Below are positions 21,938 to 32,776 of a DNA stretch of 64,000 nucleotides, one piece after another. The stretch comes from Collybia mongolica. Lineage: Eukaryota > Basidiomycota > Agaricomycetes > Agaricales > Clitocybaceae. The stretch lies in the NCBI GenBank assembly GCA_013420905.1, contig JAAXNY010000011.1, forward strand, positions 62,001 through 126,000, read 5' to 3'. Positions within the stretch are counted from its first letter, which is position 1. Each line of letters starts with the position of its first letter. The position numbers were made by a program, and so were the translations under genes. A model generated the notes under the pieces. That model ran no database searches and was not told the DNA's origin. It worked only from the letters and a program-made list of their open reading frames with translations.

Positions 21938-24256
21938 TCAGGAAGTTGGAGCCAATATACTTCTTGGACTGGAAGAGAGACTTCCAGCCGTCAAGCATGC
22001 GTGTGACTGCTTTGCGTCATGTGAAGTCAGCAGATATAACCGGCGCTCCACCTGCCTCAACATGAGTCGAGACAGCGCTGATGTGTGCCAGTTGGTGGTC
22101 TTCAATCTCCACTCCATTTGTAATGTGGTGGAGGTGTATCTTGTGGATGGCGCGGAGCTGCAGCCAAGGCAGCAGCACCTCGCACACTTTGAGGGCGGAC
22201 GCTTGACCTGAGTGGTGAGACGTGTTGAGGGAACGCCTAAGGGCATTGGTGGAGTCTGAGAAGATGCGGACATCATGGATGTCCTCTAGTCCAATGTCAG
22301 CTGCCTGTCAGATGCCTTCTGCAACTGCTCGCAGCTCAGCGTCATCACACGTAGAGAGGCCAGTAGCGTACCAGTCCTCATATAAGTCCCTGGCATGCCA
22401 GACACGGTAGACTGCAACTGACTGCATGGGAGGAGGAGGAGTGGATGCATCAGTAATAATGCAGATGCTCCATGGGGAGAGAGGCCTCATCGACAGCACT
22501 CTTCAGCAATGTGATGCGGTCTTTCATGAAATCCTCACGGTGATCACTGCCCTTAGGTGGGGGGGTGACGATATCATAGACTATGCGATCAGGGAACAAG
22601 TCCCTGGGGCACATGCCTGGTTGGTTGAGTGGGTGGACGGGGTCCAGATCCAGGGAAGAGAGGCCAAGGTTAGCCCAGGCCTCTACAACAGGCAATACGA
22701 GTTTCCCAAGCCTACGGCTTGGGTTGCGGGCATTGAGGGTCTCAACAGAGAATTTGTGGTTCCCATCGATGAGGCGATGAAAGGCATGCGAGGCCTGAAG
22801 TGCACGGGAGCAGACATGACTCCTTTCCACCAACTTCTTGACATGAAGGTGGATAGGGGGGATGCCTGCAAGGGTCTCACCAGCCCTGTTTGGGGATGTC
22901 TTGAAGGCACCAGTGATCCAAAGGCAAGCACGCCTTTGCATCTTCTGGAGGTTATCAAGAGGGCCTGCCATGCGGGCCCCTTCATACATCCAGAGCCTGC
23001 TCCCATATGTAGTGATGGGGAGAACACAGGCTCGGTAAAGCATTCACTTGTGCTTGGGCCTAAGCCTGCGCACGGAGTTGCTGAGGGAGAGCATAGCCTT
23101 CACAGAGGTGAGGGCTTTGTTTGTGTATCACTTGATGTGCTCTCTGAATGTGAGGGGATGGTCAAACCAGCGTGTTCAAGAGAACTATTGGGCAAAACAA
23201 CTTGGGAGTGTCATACAATGTTTTACCCGGCTTGGGTATGACCACCATAATGGATGCTTTAAACTCGGCAGGCCAATGGCCTGATGATAGACAAGCGTTT
23301 GCAAGCCACAAAAGTAGTTTGCCACACCGATCATCTTGGGTGATCCGTTTAAGGTGATGCCATGAGATGTGATCGGGCCCAAGGGCGGATCAATTCGAAG
23401 TGCCTGATAAGGCATCCAACAACTCAGCAGCAGAGTAGGGGACCCACACCCAAGTTGTAGGTGAGGTCCAAGCATTACCCAGCTTGTCAAGGTTGATTGG
23501 CCTATTGATAGCTGAGTTGAAGGTGGAGTGCAGTGCGTTCCATAGCAACTCTGTGGTGCTGCATGGCATGCCTTGGTACGAGATGGCCTTGACCGGGGGT
23601 GTCTTGCATGGGCCCACCCAGTCCATGAGATCCCATGGTCTGAGGTTAGTATTAGCAATTTTGTCAATGCGTTTGTCGAAGTGCTTTCGTTTTGCTTTAC
23701 ACGTGGCAGCCTTGAAGGTATTGGCCATGGGGTGCTCATGATTGAGGGTAGCATCCCAATGTGCTGAGGGGCAATTAAAATCACCCCCCATATAGCTAAC
23801 ATTGGGGAATTCGTCCAGGTGGTCCTTGAGGAATCGGATCGCTGATCCATTCTCATCTGAGTAGACATTCATCAGATGCACTGGGCCAAGGTGACCTCGT
23901 ACAGTGATGAGCATGACATCACAGTGGTTAATGATGTCTGATCAGAGCTTAGGTTTCACTGAGCAGATAGCTCGGTTGATGTAGGCCATGACGCGCGGCC
24001 AATCTTTGGCAGCGTTGAACCCTTTGGGGAACATGGGAATCCAGTCCAGGTGGATGGGTGGTCCCCTGATGGGGACCCCATCTTTTTCGGTCAGGGAGGC
24101 TGTATACCATACAGTGGCCCATGGCGGCTCCTGCAGGAAGAGAATGTCAGTGACATCCTTGCGGCGTTCTAACAGGTCAACTGTCCAGTGTCGTTTGCAC
24201 CTGACATTTTGGCAGTAGGTTCTGAGCATATTTACATTACAAGTTGTACTAGACAT
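21938..24256 (-). pseudogene. LINE ORF2, endonuclease / truncated RT / RNase H
   Basis: The start near 24256 (MSSTTCNVNMLRTYCQNVR) opens an APE-type endonuclease. An in-frame TGA after VKPKL looks like a CGA-to-TGA transition, and the frame continues to GGDFNCPSAHWD. The RT finger segment (ASIMVVIPKPGKTLYDTPK) is present with frameshifts near 23400. The palm with catalytic aspartates is absent. Sequence resumes at about 23170 with the post-RT segment (MLYRACVLPITTYGSRLW), then RNase H remnants (SIITDAST, DAELRAVAEGI, RIFSDSTNALR). Confidence 0.8.
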
Positions 24257-24402
24257 TAATCAAGTAACTTTTTGTCAAATCGCTCAAGTACCCTCCCTGT
24301 GTCCTCGGAGCCTGTCTCCTGTAACAGTAGGGAAGGGGGTATCAGCAGAGGGCGCGAAGCGTAAGAGCTCGTTGCCTACCTTCTGGGCAGTGTACTTGGC
24401 CA

Positions 24403-26252
24403 CTAGCCATTTGGCATTGTAGCGGTGTTTCCAAAAGGAACACTTCCTGTCGTCAGACTCATGGGCAAGGCCACAGTTGACACATTGGGAGGCATGGGGG
24501 CACTTATGACCTGCCAGTGTGGCAAGTCTTGGTGGGGTGGCCTTGGGGGCAGCCTTGCAGCATCATGGGGCCTGCCGCAGTAGGAGCACAGTTGAGCTCT
24601 GAAGGGACAGACCTCTTTGTGGTGGCCGAACCTCCAGCACTTTGTGCAGATAGGGACTCCTATCCGCTTATCAGCAGGTAGGATGGTCAAGGACTGGGAC
24701 CCGAGCATGAAGCTCTTGTTCTGAAGGCTGCGGAGGTGGGTGCCTCCACGAGAATTGTAAATGTTGAAGAACACTGTGCATGAGTCTGACATTTTGGAGT
24801 TTCTGACCACACGGGGGAGTGCCCCCTGGTACAGATGGATCGCACCTTTCCATTTGCAGGTTTCAAGGATAGTCTTGACCTCCAAAGGAGTGATGGGAAT
24901 GGGCTTCCCAGTCTTGCCATATGTGACGGTGGTACCAAAGAAGGGGAAGTTGGGGATGCGGAGGAAGGTCTTGGAGGACCTGACCTCAACCCATGTCTCT
25001 GTATTGGCCCCTCGAGCCTCCTTTGCCTTGGTGTCGAAGAACTGGTAGAGGACCTGGAGGTTGTCTTCGGAAGGCACAGAATCCATGACAAGGGACAAAC
25101 CCCCAAGATGGTTCTGTGTTTCCACAACAGCGCGGATGGTTTGATGATTAGAACCAAGAATACTGTTAATCATTGGTATAATGGGAGCATTGTCCCAGTA
25201 CACCGGCGGGGAGCAGAAGACCATGACTTCTTTCCGAGAGGAACCATGGGTGGTGGAACGCTTCACATTGGCACGAGCCCGTTCAGCATTTGTGCAGGAG
25301 TTGGCAGCCCTGCCTGCAACAATCTGTTGCGCTTGGACGATGGATGCATTGGGAGCCAAGGGGAAAGACTTGGCCATTTGGACTAGTCCCTCTGCCATGG
25401 CAGCGGTGCCCTTCCTCCTCTTAGAAGGGGGAGGTTGGGGGAGAGGGGCAGCAGCAGCTGCCGTAGATGCAAACAAGGCCGGGGTTGGCCAAGGGGGGGG
25501 AGGCAGGGGCCGTCTGGATGACTGAGCCGGGATAAGCTTCCTTTGGGGCCTGCGGAGACCTGCAGGATCAGAGGTAGCATTGGACAAGTGGGGGGGCCGC
25601 TGCCCTGACCCAGGAGGACCGTACTTAGGGGGGGGGGAGTGTCAGGGGGGAGCTGGCTCCGAAGGCTGTCGATGACCTGTTGTAGGGTGGCGACTTGAGA
25701 GGTCCCATTGGCAACATGCCGGATGAGGCTGATTTCGGAGGCCAAATATATGACCTGGAGGAGCTCAGTGGCAAAGGTGTCAGTGAGGTGTGCAGGGATG
25801 CAGTATCCCTTTTCAGTCCAGAGGTTCATAAGCTCTGTTGTGTTATGGAGCGATGAGGTAGCCGCCTGGACGTCAATCTCTGCCAATTCTTTCGAACCGG
25901 TTGGGAGGAAGGCATCAGTGGGGTCGTCAAAGCTCTCCTGGAAGGAGTTCATCTCCACCCCCTCCAAGGTTTCCTCTCGGTCCTGGGGAGGTGGGGCTGG
26001 GGCTTTGCCTTTGGCAGACGACAATGTGACAGTGTCGTCGTCCGCCGCAGTATCCATCGGAGTGGAGGAATCCGCCTCCGATGCGGGTGCAGGCGTGGGT
26101 GGTCGGAAGAAGACCCATTGTGCAATAGTAGGGAGGCCCAGGGGTCTCTGAGGAGTTGTGCTCCTGGTTGGAGCAGGGGAGGAGGACCTGCGAAGGTAGT
26201 CACGAATGTCTGGCGGTTTCGAGGTGCTGATAGGGCCCGAAATTGTTTGCAC
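24403..26252 (-). pseudogene. LINE ORF1, gag-like with CCHC zinc knuckles (frameshifted)
   Basis: Nucleic-acid-binding coat-like protein of the LINE. The first part (26252 to about 25600) is Pro/Ser-rich. A frameshift near a G-run at about 25627-25637 moves it to a second frame that runs to 24403. That frame has an RRM/gag-like centre and CTKCWRFGHHKEVC, a CX2CX4HX4C knuckle, followed by a second partial knuckle CSYCGRPH. A third (CVNCGLAHESDDRKC) is readable only after another frame change near 24520. Confidence 0.78.
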
Positions 26253-26514
26253 TTATAAAGTCGACAAGTAAGGCTATTAGTATCATTTCTAATAACCAAG
26301 TAAACGGTAATAAAGGATTAGAGTCGAGCTCCAAGATGGCTAATTAGAGTGAACTAGTCTAATGCATAATACACTATCAGTACAGAGGACTATGAGTACG
26401 GTCTATTATTAGTCCTATTCACCATGCCCGGTTACAACCTCGGTATCTTAGTTCATAAGTAACCGTTGTAGTATGATATCATTAGTCCGGGGATCATCAT
26501 TAATAGGAGAAGTA

Positions 26515-27410
26515 ATTGTAAATTCGGGACTTGCACAACCCAATCCTAGTCAGGGGCACTTGGTGTTAACTACTGGAAGAGATGGGACACCGTGAATAAC
26601 AACCGGGACAATCAGGAGAAGTAAATGACAGCGCCACACTGTTTTGAATAACAAAGTGCACGGTCGGGACTTGATAAGGGTTCAGCCAGCTCTTTCAATA
26701 TTTGATAAGTAACCAGTAAACGGCATAATTGGCATGTATGGTGCGCGCGCCAAGTCGTAGAGGACATGTCAGCATTAAATACAGATCCTTGGCATGGGGG
26801 AGCGCAGTTCTGTATAAAATTTACAATTCCGTATGATATTTAGTTTGTACACTATAAATAGACTGTAGATGAGTAGCGCAAAGGCAAGGAATCTTGCCCC
26901 CACTTCGCGCTACTATAGAGTATACAAATCACATTTGTTAAACACTATTGCGTGCCCGAATTAAGGCTCAGATTGCTTCAAAGTTGTCTTGATTGGAATT
27001 GTTTGAAGAGATCACAGAATTGAAGAGTCTTAGTTCACTTGGAACTTAGTACTGCATTGTCTGTTGGAATTACTAGGCACTTGGCCTTAGTGCACTTGGC
27101 ACTGTTTGTTTAATAAGTCGCTTGGACTTATAGATCTGCTTGGGATCATTAATAATTGAACGTACACTTGGTACTCAGTCTATTGGATTGAGAGATATTA
27201 CAAATATACCTAGCAAGTTTTAAACTTGTGTTGAAGCTTTGTCTGAATCAAACCCGTCGAGAGATCATTGGAAAGAGCTTTGGCTAGTACTATTCAAAGC
27301 TTAGTGCTTCTAAGCACTTGAACCCGAACTCAAAACAGGCGATTCCTACTGTTCGTGTGTTGATTGTTAGGTTTGGTGTGTGTGTGTGTAAGAGATTACA
27401 TTACATAACA
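26515..27410 (+). mobile_element. Probable solo LTR
   Basis: About 0.9 kb beginning TGTAAATTCGGGAC and ending near TTACATAACA, noncoding. It has a TATA-like ACTATAAATAG at about 26851-26861 and, 10-20 bases later, a strong hairpin (26872-26914). It is rich in CACTTGG(C/T) words. I see no target duplication, no second LTR and no polymerase nearby, so boundaries are tentative. Confidence 0.4.
26872..26914 (+). other. Hairpin just downstream of the LTR-like TATA box
   Basis: AGTAGCGC (26872-26879) pairs with GCGCTACT (26907-26914), and inside it GGCAAG (26883-26888) pairs with CTTGCC (26893-26898) around a GAAT loop. If transcription starts near here, the RNA would begin with a two-tier stem-loop. 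Confidence 0.5.
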
Positions 27411-29141
27411 TCAGCACACTTATAGCCCAGGAGCCCCCTTTCAGCGCATTCTGCCGATTGTTGAGATTGGCTGGGTGGGTTGTCTTTGCCCATGTCAGAG
27501 GCACGGGGCTTGGTTAGTAGAGTGTTATCGGGGGTGATCTAGGGCAGCAGGGTGCGTAGAACAACGATGACGACTACAACGGTAGCTATGCACGTTGTAG
27601 TAACAAGTCAAGAAGCGGTGTATCCCCTAAATCAAGAACGGTATATGTCGAAATGGAGAAACCCCTTGAATCACTCCTATATCAAAGTCTAAATAGTGTA
27701 TTAACCCTTCTTCATGTAATTTCTTGACTTGGTCTGAGGCTGGCCCCCCAAATATAGGTAGGTGACGTTAGGTAGGCTAGAAGTTTTACTTTGATATATA
27801 ACCATGTATTAAATTACATACCTCCAACAGAGCTACCCATCCTGAGCATTCTGTTCTGATTACTCAATAATTAGAAGACTCAAGCCCGTGACTGGATCTG
27901 ACTCTCTGTGGCAACATGTTTGGTTAGACCGGTGGCCGATCCCTCTTTTATGAGCCAAGTCTTGTACAGAGGGCTTGTCCATAATATAAGGAATGGTCAC
28001 GAGCCTAAGGATCAGTGTCACATCGGTCATCCTCATTTGTCAGCTTCAGGAAAAATCGGACCGACTTCCCAAACTTAACTTTGATTACATTAGTATTAGG
28101 CTTCATTCCCCATGGTAAAACCCAGCCATGAGACATACCAGCCCGATCAGCTGCCTTCTCTGCAAAGCTTCCATCACTCCTTATCAACAAGTTCCATGAC
28201 CACTACATCCAAACCATGTCTAATACATGGTAAGAAGGTGACAGGGATCGTGAACAGCGGCAATCTTAACACAGGAGAAAATCTAGCATCACACCTTCTA
28301 TCCTCAGGCCTGGGGCTATCCTGTGACATTAAAGAGGAGGGACTTGATGCGTGCGCCTACACAATATCACGCGCAAGAGGGATGTGCTAGAGAACCCTTG
28401 CCGGGCTGTTGACTACAGGTTCATGACGGTTGGCATTAGCTTCCTTTTTTGTCATTTCGTGCCGTTAGAGAATCAATAAATTAAAATCAGGTCGTTCACT
28501 CAAGGCTTATGCTCAAGAAGGATCAGAAGGCCTTCTGACGACATTAATGTTCCAATAGACACCCTGTGGGCCTCCGAATTCAACGTCAAGGCCTTCAGTA
28601 GGCGAAAGCCTCGCTTTAAAGACTCCTTCATAATCAAGCGAAATCTAATCAGAAGGCATCGAAACCAAGTTAAATCGCACCAACACGTTGAACTTCCTAG
28701 AGACCTTTTGGTAAGAGTTCCAGGCTTCAGGCACAGAGATTTCGTCACACGAAGTACAGCTCAGCCATAAGCCGTGGACGAGGGAGAGAACGGGCTAAAG
28801 AGTTGTCGAGATTGGCGACCAACTCCAACCACGTGTTATGATCGTGCCTGATTCGTCATCGGAAGGTGCCGGGTGAACCGCAACTGAAAATTCATGCAGC
28901 CTTTCCTTTCGTTCTCAACTCTACTTCAGCCGTAGCTCATCCACTGCGAAACTCACTATAGCTTATAGACAATTCGGCCAGTTCCAGTGGCTAAAGCAAG
29001 ACTGAACGAGCTCAGGACAATATTTGCGAACACTACAAGAATTCAAGAGGCCTAAAGTAGTACGTAAATAAACTTGAACTAAACTCGGAAAATATACATA
29101 TCGATACTTCACTACAAAAATACGCCCGGTCTCACACTCCA
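27411..29141. other. Gene-poor flank
   Basis: A (GT)n stretch lies at about 27377-27390, just left of this region. Short frames at 28005-28190 and 28500-28748 have no motif or homology I recognise. Nothing else supported. Confidence 0.45.
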
Positions 29142-31370
29142 TCAATAAATGTCAGAGGTATCAAGCTGCGAAATAAGATTCTTTGCCGCCTCGCTGCGGG
29201 GTTGGATTGTGCACCAGTATGGGCGCGGATGACTTCAAATGGATGGGGCGTCAAAACGCGACCCGTGTGAAAGATAGCACGTACTTTGTAAGTCCCGAGG
29301 AAAACGATACCTCGGGCATGATCTCCTTCCCCTCCGCATCTACAGCTTTTCCAATATCGAGTGTGGCCAGTGTAGACGCTATCGCGATCCACAGACTCGC
29401 ATCTGCCAGGTGACGGCCCGGACAAATTCTATTTTGGTTTTAGGACATGAGCGGATTTGTACAGAAAATGGACGGATAGGGTTTCGACGTACCTTCGTCC
29501 GAAGCCAAAAGGCCCGCTGGGGTGCGGCTCGGCATTTCCATCTGGTTTAGGCAGAAAGCGTGCAGGATTGAACGCAGTTGGATCGCCGTACACACTTTCG
29601 TCGAGAGTCATGCCTCTAATCGAGGGGGGTTAGTGGGCACTTTGTCTGCCTTCAGGCATTGTACCTCGTATTTGCTATCACAAGGGATCCCTTTGGAATA
29701 AACATTCCCTCATAAACATCATCCTCCAATGATCGGTGAGGTATACCTCCAATCGCATAGAAATAAAATATAACCCAATTTCCCTGTGAAATACAGAATA
29801 GGCTCTCACCTAATGGGACAGAAGCATTCCATCTTAGGGGCATTTAGCCCAAGGGAAATCAAATCACGAAACAATGATCAGCTTACCTGAGGGTCTCCTG
29901 CAGCACGCACTCAACATACGGAAGCGATGCCCTATCCTCGAAATCAGGGAGCCGACCTGAGCCAATCACCGCATCAATCTCCTTCTGAGCACGCCTTTGC
30001 GGCTCGGGGTTGAGTACCATCGCCAGGAAGAATATTGACAGAGTCGACCAGGTCTTTATTAGGAGTAAATGTGAGAGTAAGGAGGGACTGTACTGATTGC
30101 TTTTAATTTGGTATGTATATTCTCACCGTATCCCCTGCAGCGCAGTACAGCTGTCCCGCAGCGCCTTTGATGTCTGCAATTGTATTCAGTGAATCAGATC
30201 CATCACGGTTGTGCTCCTCCAGGGTGGTTGAGAGGAAGGACGTCTTGGCCTTTCCCTCTGCCTACATAAATCAAAAATAATCCAATGGCGGACACCATGC
30301 TAAGAAAAAGGTACTGACCATCTGCGCCGATACTTCTTCAAACGGATAATCGTGCAGCTTATCAATTGCCCACTTGATATCTCTTGCAAAGCCCCCATAA
30401 TAAGCACCGGGGAACCATCCCGGAAACTTTCCGACTATACGGGGACATTGTGCAGTGTAAGTCCTTGGTGACTGGATAGTAGAGAGGATATGCAAAGATG
30501 GTACATACGCAGTGGAAAGAAATCGACGGGCGTACTACCAGGCGGGCCACAATTACTCACTGCGTACCCCGTATTCTTCGCAATTTCAACATACGGGTCG
30601 TCATCAGATACGATCTGGTGTCCATACGTGAGGCGCATGATTATTGCCACAGAGAACCTACATATTGCATCAGCACCTGAGCAATACGATTGGCACCATG
30701 GGGGGTAAACGAGTCACACACCGTCTTATGAAGTTATCCCTATTTTCCCCATCTTCTAGCAGATTCTGTAAGAGTACCCGTGCCTCTTGGATCTGAATTG
30801 GATAATACTCTGCACATTTACTCGGTGCGAGATAGCGCTGAATCATGCTTCGATGCCTCTGGAACTGGGGTCCATAGCCCATCCTAAACACCGCGCGTTC
30901 CCAACCCATCCTAAACCAGTGAAACAAATGGATGAGTTTAAATCGCATCATCCCAAGCAACTGTCTCACATGTCAAATATTACTAAGCGCGGCCTGTCGC
31001 TGTAGTTCACGCTACGCTTGTCTAGCAGGTCAACGGCGGCCTTGACGCTGTTAAGTACGATGACAGAGCGCCCTAGAAAGCGGAGGTGAATGACGTCGCC
31101 TGGAATAAAGGGCCAATGTGATATTTTCGAATTGTAGATCGGCACCGAGTTGCTTCAGCTTGAACAACGAGAAGAACAGAGAGGAAAAAACCCACCATAT
31201 TTCTTCCCCCATTTGTAAAACAGAGTCTCCTGGTCATCAGGAGGAATCAAGCGAAGGTGGCCAATTATGGGGTCCGCTGGTGGGCCAGGTGGAAGCGGTG
31301 GATGGCGCTTCGATTTACTTCGGAGATAGACGTAGAGGAATAAACATGTGAGTAAGACGATGGAAAGCAT
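29142..31370 (-). CDS. Cytochrome P450 monooxygenase, OrdA-like (copy 3, intact)
   Basis: Same family and layout as copy 1, about 510 residues over about 11-12 exons. Exon 1 gives MLSIVLLTCLFLYVYLRSKS (membrane anchor) and PPLPPGPPADP. Later exons give FLGRSVIVLNSVKAAVDLL, GHQIVSDDDPYVEIA, KFPGWFPGAYYGGFARD, the I-helix AAGDTT (canonical AGxDTT type), ETLR, HRSLEDDVYEGMF, DPTAFNPARF and FGFGRRICPGRHLAD with the heme Cys. The final exon ends LDTSDIY with TGA at 29142-29144. Splice sites are consistent and no internal stop was found in the exons I joined. The 54-nt intron at 29833-29886 is shared with copy 2 but missing in copy 1. Its promoter is the template for the copy 2 promoter remnant. 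Confidence 0.87.
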
Positions 31371-31590
31371 CGTGGGTGGAGGGGAAACGAATGACTAGAA
31401 GTCCACTGAACAGTGGGGTCCTTTTAAAGGCCTTGCTGTCAGGACCTGGAGTACACGGGTCATATCCGAAGATATGCACATTGGGGAGAACTTAGAAGCC
31501 GAAATCCTGGGTAGCTCGATATCAGGAAGAAAACCCTAATTCGGGGCAGTGGCCATGACGTATACTGACATTCAGGTAGCATCCCCTGAA

Positions 31591-32270
31591 CAAAAACGGC
31601 ACATATGGAGAACCATCAGCATCAAAAGTGTAGCCATCAGCATCGACCAGGATTATTTCCCTCCACTTCACACCAAAATAGCAAGCCCTATCATTGGGAA
31701 GAGTCTGAGTCACCCGATCACGACATGGAATATAAGGAACCAACTTTGAGAAAAAAATACACGGTCACATCAGGATCATATCGGGGGGCTCTATCGTGAT
31801 GTAGAACCGACTAGCCTCTCTCACCTTGTGAGTTGTCCTGCGATGTCAAGGCGGGTAACGAAAATTTGGCGGCATACCCAGGGCGTTTACTAGGAGGCAG
31901 AATGAGTAAGTCACAATTGATAAAGAAACACGCACACTAAATTAGAATCGCGGAGAAAGTGTATGCATGAGTTGAGGTGCTGTATTGTCTAAAGGCCAAA
32001 GGTTATCGTAGGGACTTACAGGTGGTATTGTCGACGTTGAAAAGAGAAATAATTAGAAGGCGATTGAGAGTGAGTTCGGCTTTCAAATTCTAAAGCCCAC
32101 TACCCAAAAGAAGACGAGACGGGGCGCAACAAGGGAAGCCGTAACCATCGGTAAACGTAAATTAAAAGGTTGATCCGGAGCATCGCCCGTCTCCAAAGAT
32201 CGTTCCCCGAAGTCGAAAAATTGAAGGCAAGGCATGTCAAGTACATGTATTTCCGCTCTTCAATTAGCAA
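31591..32270. other. Intergenic, nothing recognised
   Basis: Between P450 copy 3 promoter and the F-box pseudogene tail. No gene, RNA or repeat seen. Confidence 0.45.
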
Positions 32271-32640
32271 CTAGATCCATGGTGATGCCTCTTCCTTCTG
32301 CAATGAATCGCTCACAAAAGCTAAGGAAACTGCAATCCAAATCGCCTCCTCATTAAGGTTATGGTACAGTGATATATGGGCCGTTTAGATAGCCTCTAAG
32401 CCCCCGGAAGAAATTCTCCATCCAATAGGGGAATGAATCCAAGCTACCTACAAAGCGGTTGATGATGGTTTTATGTTGGAGAATTTTTACGCGAGGCATC
32501 AAATTGGACACGATGGGTGGCAGAGCGACGTCGTTGGGCAGGACAAGTGAAGGTGACATCCGAAGGAAAATACAGAGATTACTGATATTGATAGAGACAT
32601 CAAGGAACGCGCCCCTCGCTCGACACACTAATGATGAAGA
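32271..32640 (-). pseudogene. Degraded copy of the F-box gene C-terminus
   Basis: Reads INISNLCIFLRMSPSLVLP followed by a divergent tail, clearly related to DDDSLCNLLRMLPSLVLLCS and what follows in the intact neighbour at 32777-34195. The nucleotide match extends to the 3' end (CTTCCTTCTGCAATGAATCGCTCACAA against CCTTTCCTCTGCATCGAACCGCTCACAA). It is a tandem duplicate fragment lacking the F-box and the first two thirds of the protein. Confidence 0.65.
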
Positions 32641-32776
32641 ACGAACCAGATTTGAAGTTCGACCGCCAACTGGAAATCCGAATCACGCTCCTTCATCCGT
32701 CTCCAAAGATCATTTGCTCAACCTGAAGGTTAAAAGGAAACCAAGTAAATATCAGGTACACATGTCAGGTTTCCTT

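Larger units (their letters stand above)
21257..26300 (-). mobile_element. Tad-like non-LTR retrotransposon (LINE), decayed and internally deleted
   Basis: Read on the minus strand: a gag-like ORF1, then an ORF2 with endonuclease, partial reverse transcriptase and RNase H remnants, then a 3' region ending in a 20-base poly(A) (T-run 21257-21276 on the plus strand). This order fits Tad1-clade LINEs of fungi. The reverse transcriptase breaks off after the finger motif near 23180 and sequence resumes in the post-RT region, so the YxDD palm is gone. Several frameshifts and stops mark it as dead. It lies about 215 bp upstream of P450 copy 2. The 5' end is not sharply visible. Confidence 0.85.

Noticed and set aside
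22426..23241. 271-codon plus-strand frame
   Set aside because: Antisense to the LINE ORF2 post-RT and RNase H region, which has clear motifs on the minus strand.
24835..25386. 183-codon plus-strand frame
   Set aside because: Antisense shadow of the LINE ORF1 zinc-knuckle protein.
1289..31370. A P450-based secondary metabolite gene cluster
   Set aside because: The three P450s are dispersed paralogs in different orientations with no synthase, methyltransferase, transporter or regulator beside them.
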